From Nanobdellota archaeon (GTDB lineage Archaea; Nanobdellota; Nanobdellia; Woesearchaeales; B3-WOES), in assembly GCA_023131705.1 (NCBI GenBank), contig JAGLZG010000043.1:1-10782 (forward strand): 10,782 bases of DNA, read 5' to 3'. Position 1 is the first letter of the stretch. Every line of letters begins with the position of its first letter. Below, one piece after another: positions 10,331 through 10,782 of this stretch. The translations under genes were made by a program, and so were the position numbers. The notes under the pieces are model-generated. The model ran no database searches. It saw only the letters and a program-made list of their open reading frames with translations, and had not been told where the DNA came from.

Positions 10331-10385
10331 TTTTATAGTAAGAGCCACAAATTTTACACAAATATAAATGGCTCTTACTATAAAA
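10331..10385. repeat. Perfect 17-bp inverted repeat between divergent genes
   Basis: TTTTATAGTAAGAGCCA (10331-10347) and its exact reverse complement (10369-10385) flank a 21-nt AT-rich spacer. Each arm carries ACTATAAAA, a TATA-like box facing outward: toward the methyltransferase on the minus strand and toward the coiled-coil gene on the plus strand. It may be an operator for a dimeric regulator, a mirrored divergent promoter, or a small mobile-element relic. Confidence 0.7.
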
Positions 10386-10426
10386 CCGAAACATTTAAAT
10401 ATATCAATATACAGAAATGTATACTA

Positions 10427-10436
10427 GTATATAACA
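10427..10436 (+). promoter_or_regulatory. TATA-like promoter of the coiled-coil protein gene
   Basis: The sequence agtatataac lies about 40 nt before the ATG at 10474. A start near 10456 would keep the ribosome site GAGGT (10462-10466) in a short leader. Confidence 0.4.
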
Positions 10437-10473
10437 AATATACAAACAATACGAGAAAAAAGAGGTATATTAG

Positions 10474-10716
10474 ATGTCAAAACTTACTTTAGATGAACTT
10501 AAATCAAACATGGATGAGTGGGTAAAGGAGATGAATTCTCATGTAGTTAAACTAAAAGAAGTCCCTTCTGTTATGATTGAAAACACAGATAATATCCAGC
10601 ATAATTATGAGCTGGTAACAGAACTAAGAAGCGAGATAGATGAATTAAAGCAGGAAATTAAACTCCTAAAACTAATGCAATTAGTTGCATTAAAAGAGAA
10701 AAGATTAAAGAGTTAG
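10474..10716 (+). CDS. Small coiled-coil protein of unknown function (80 aa)
   Basis: GAGGT lies 7 nt before the ATG, giving a confident start. The product is soluble and helical: an N-terminal helix (LTLDELKSNMDEWVKEMNSH), a short break around PSVMIENT (30-37), then a long amphipathic stretch with heptad-like spacing (about 42-78, LVTELRSEIDELKQEIKLLK). There is no cysteine, transmembrane segment or recognisable DNA-binding motif. It diverges from the methyltransferase across a 17-bp inverted repeat, which suggests shared regulation. No family is recognised; oligomerisation or an adaptor role is a guess from the coiled coil. Confidence 0.75.
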   Translation: MSKLTLDELKSNMDEWVKEMNSHVVKLKEVPSVMIENTDNIQHNYELVTELRSEIDELKQEIKLLKLMQLVALKEKRLKS

Positions 10717-10728
10717 TTTTTTGTTCTT
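10715..10728 (+). terminator. T-rich stretch after the coiled-coil gene
   Basis: Six T, then gttctt, begin at the stop codon and form a likely terminator. Beyond it, a TATA-like gatttatac (10741-10749) and a small hairpin AGAAATC/GATTTCT (10755-10771) suggest that a further transcript starts near the window edge. Confidence 0.35.
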
Positions 10729-10782
10729 AGATTGTTAAAAAGATTTATACAAGAGAAATCGAAGATTTCTAAGTATAAATCT

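Noticed and set aside
10304..10492. 62-codon plus-strand ORF across the inverted repeat
   Set aside because: Part of it mirrors the minus-strand frame (FYSKSH and GSYYK on both strands) because of the 17-bp inverted repeat. It overlaps the ribosome site of the coiled-coil gene and has no signals of its own.

Overview
The window looks like chromosomal DNA of a small-genome, AT-rich archaeon, most likely a DPANN lineage of the Woesearchaeota/Pacearchaeota kind. The grounds are an ftsZ-secE-spt5 operon with archaeal-type proteins, TATA-box promoters with GAGGTGA-type ribosome sites or apparently leaderless starts, tRNA genes interrupted by bulge-helix-bulge (BHB) introns, and very short intergenic spacing. 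The phylum is an inference; no rRNA is present.

Region 1 (1-2080, + strand) is housekeeping: the 3' end of an unrecognised gene, then ftsZ, secE and spt5 packed 2-6 bp apart. Region 2 (2077-2960, - strand) converges on spt5 with overlapping stop codons. It is a three-gene membrane operon: two paralogous three-helix proteins followed by a type IV pilin-like protein ending in a SHOCT-like segment. Region 3 (2990-3610) carries a candidate structured RNA and three interrupted tRNA genes: Val(UAC) with one intron, Gly(GCC) with a T-loop intron, and Ile(UAU) with two introns. It ends with a 16-nt fragment of a tRNA-Glu 5' end.

Region 4 (3610-9610) is accessory. It holds several very small membrane or soluble proteins with recognisable expression signals. 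It also holds a two-gene module that ends in a PIN-domain protein and has a 14-bp palindrome just downstream of its TATA-like box, which resembles a toxin-antitoxin layout. Further on are a membrane-anchored DNase I homologue, gene remnants, and an IS110-family insertion sequence with a possible bridge-RNA region. An intact tRNA-Glu(UUC) closes the region, so the truncated tRNA-Glu 5' end and the intact gene bracket about 6 kb of accessory DNA.

Region 5 (9696-10782) contains a class I methyltransferase (- strand) diverging from a small coiled-coil protein (+ strand), separated by a perfect 17-bp inverted repeat. Its arms carry outward-facing TATA-like boxes.

The best candidates for something undescribed are the cluster of unusual tRNA introns, the PIN module with its 141-residue partner, the paired three-helix proteins with the pilin-SHOCT protein, and the cellular DNase I homologue.
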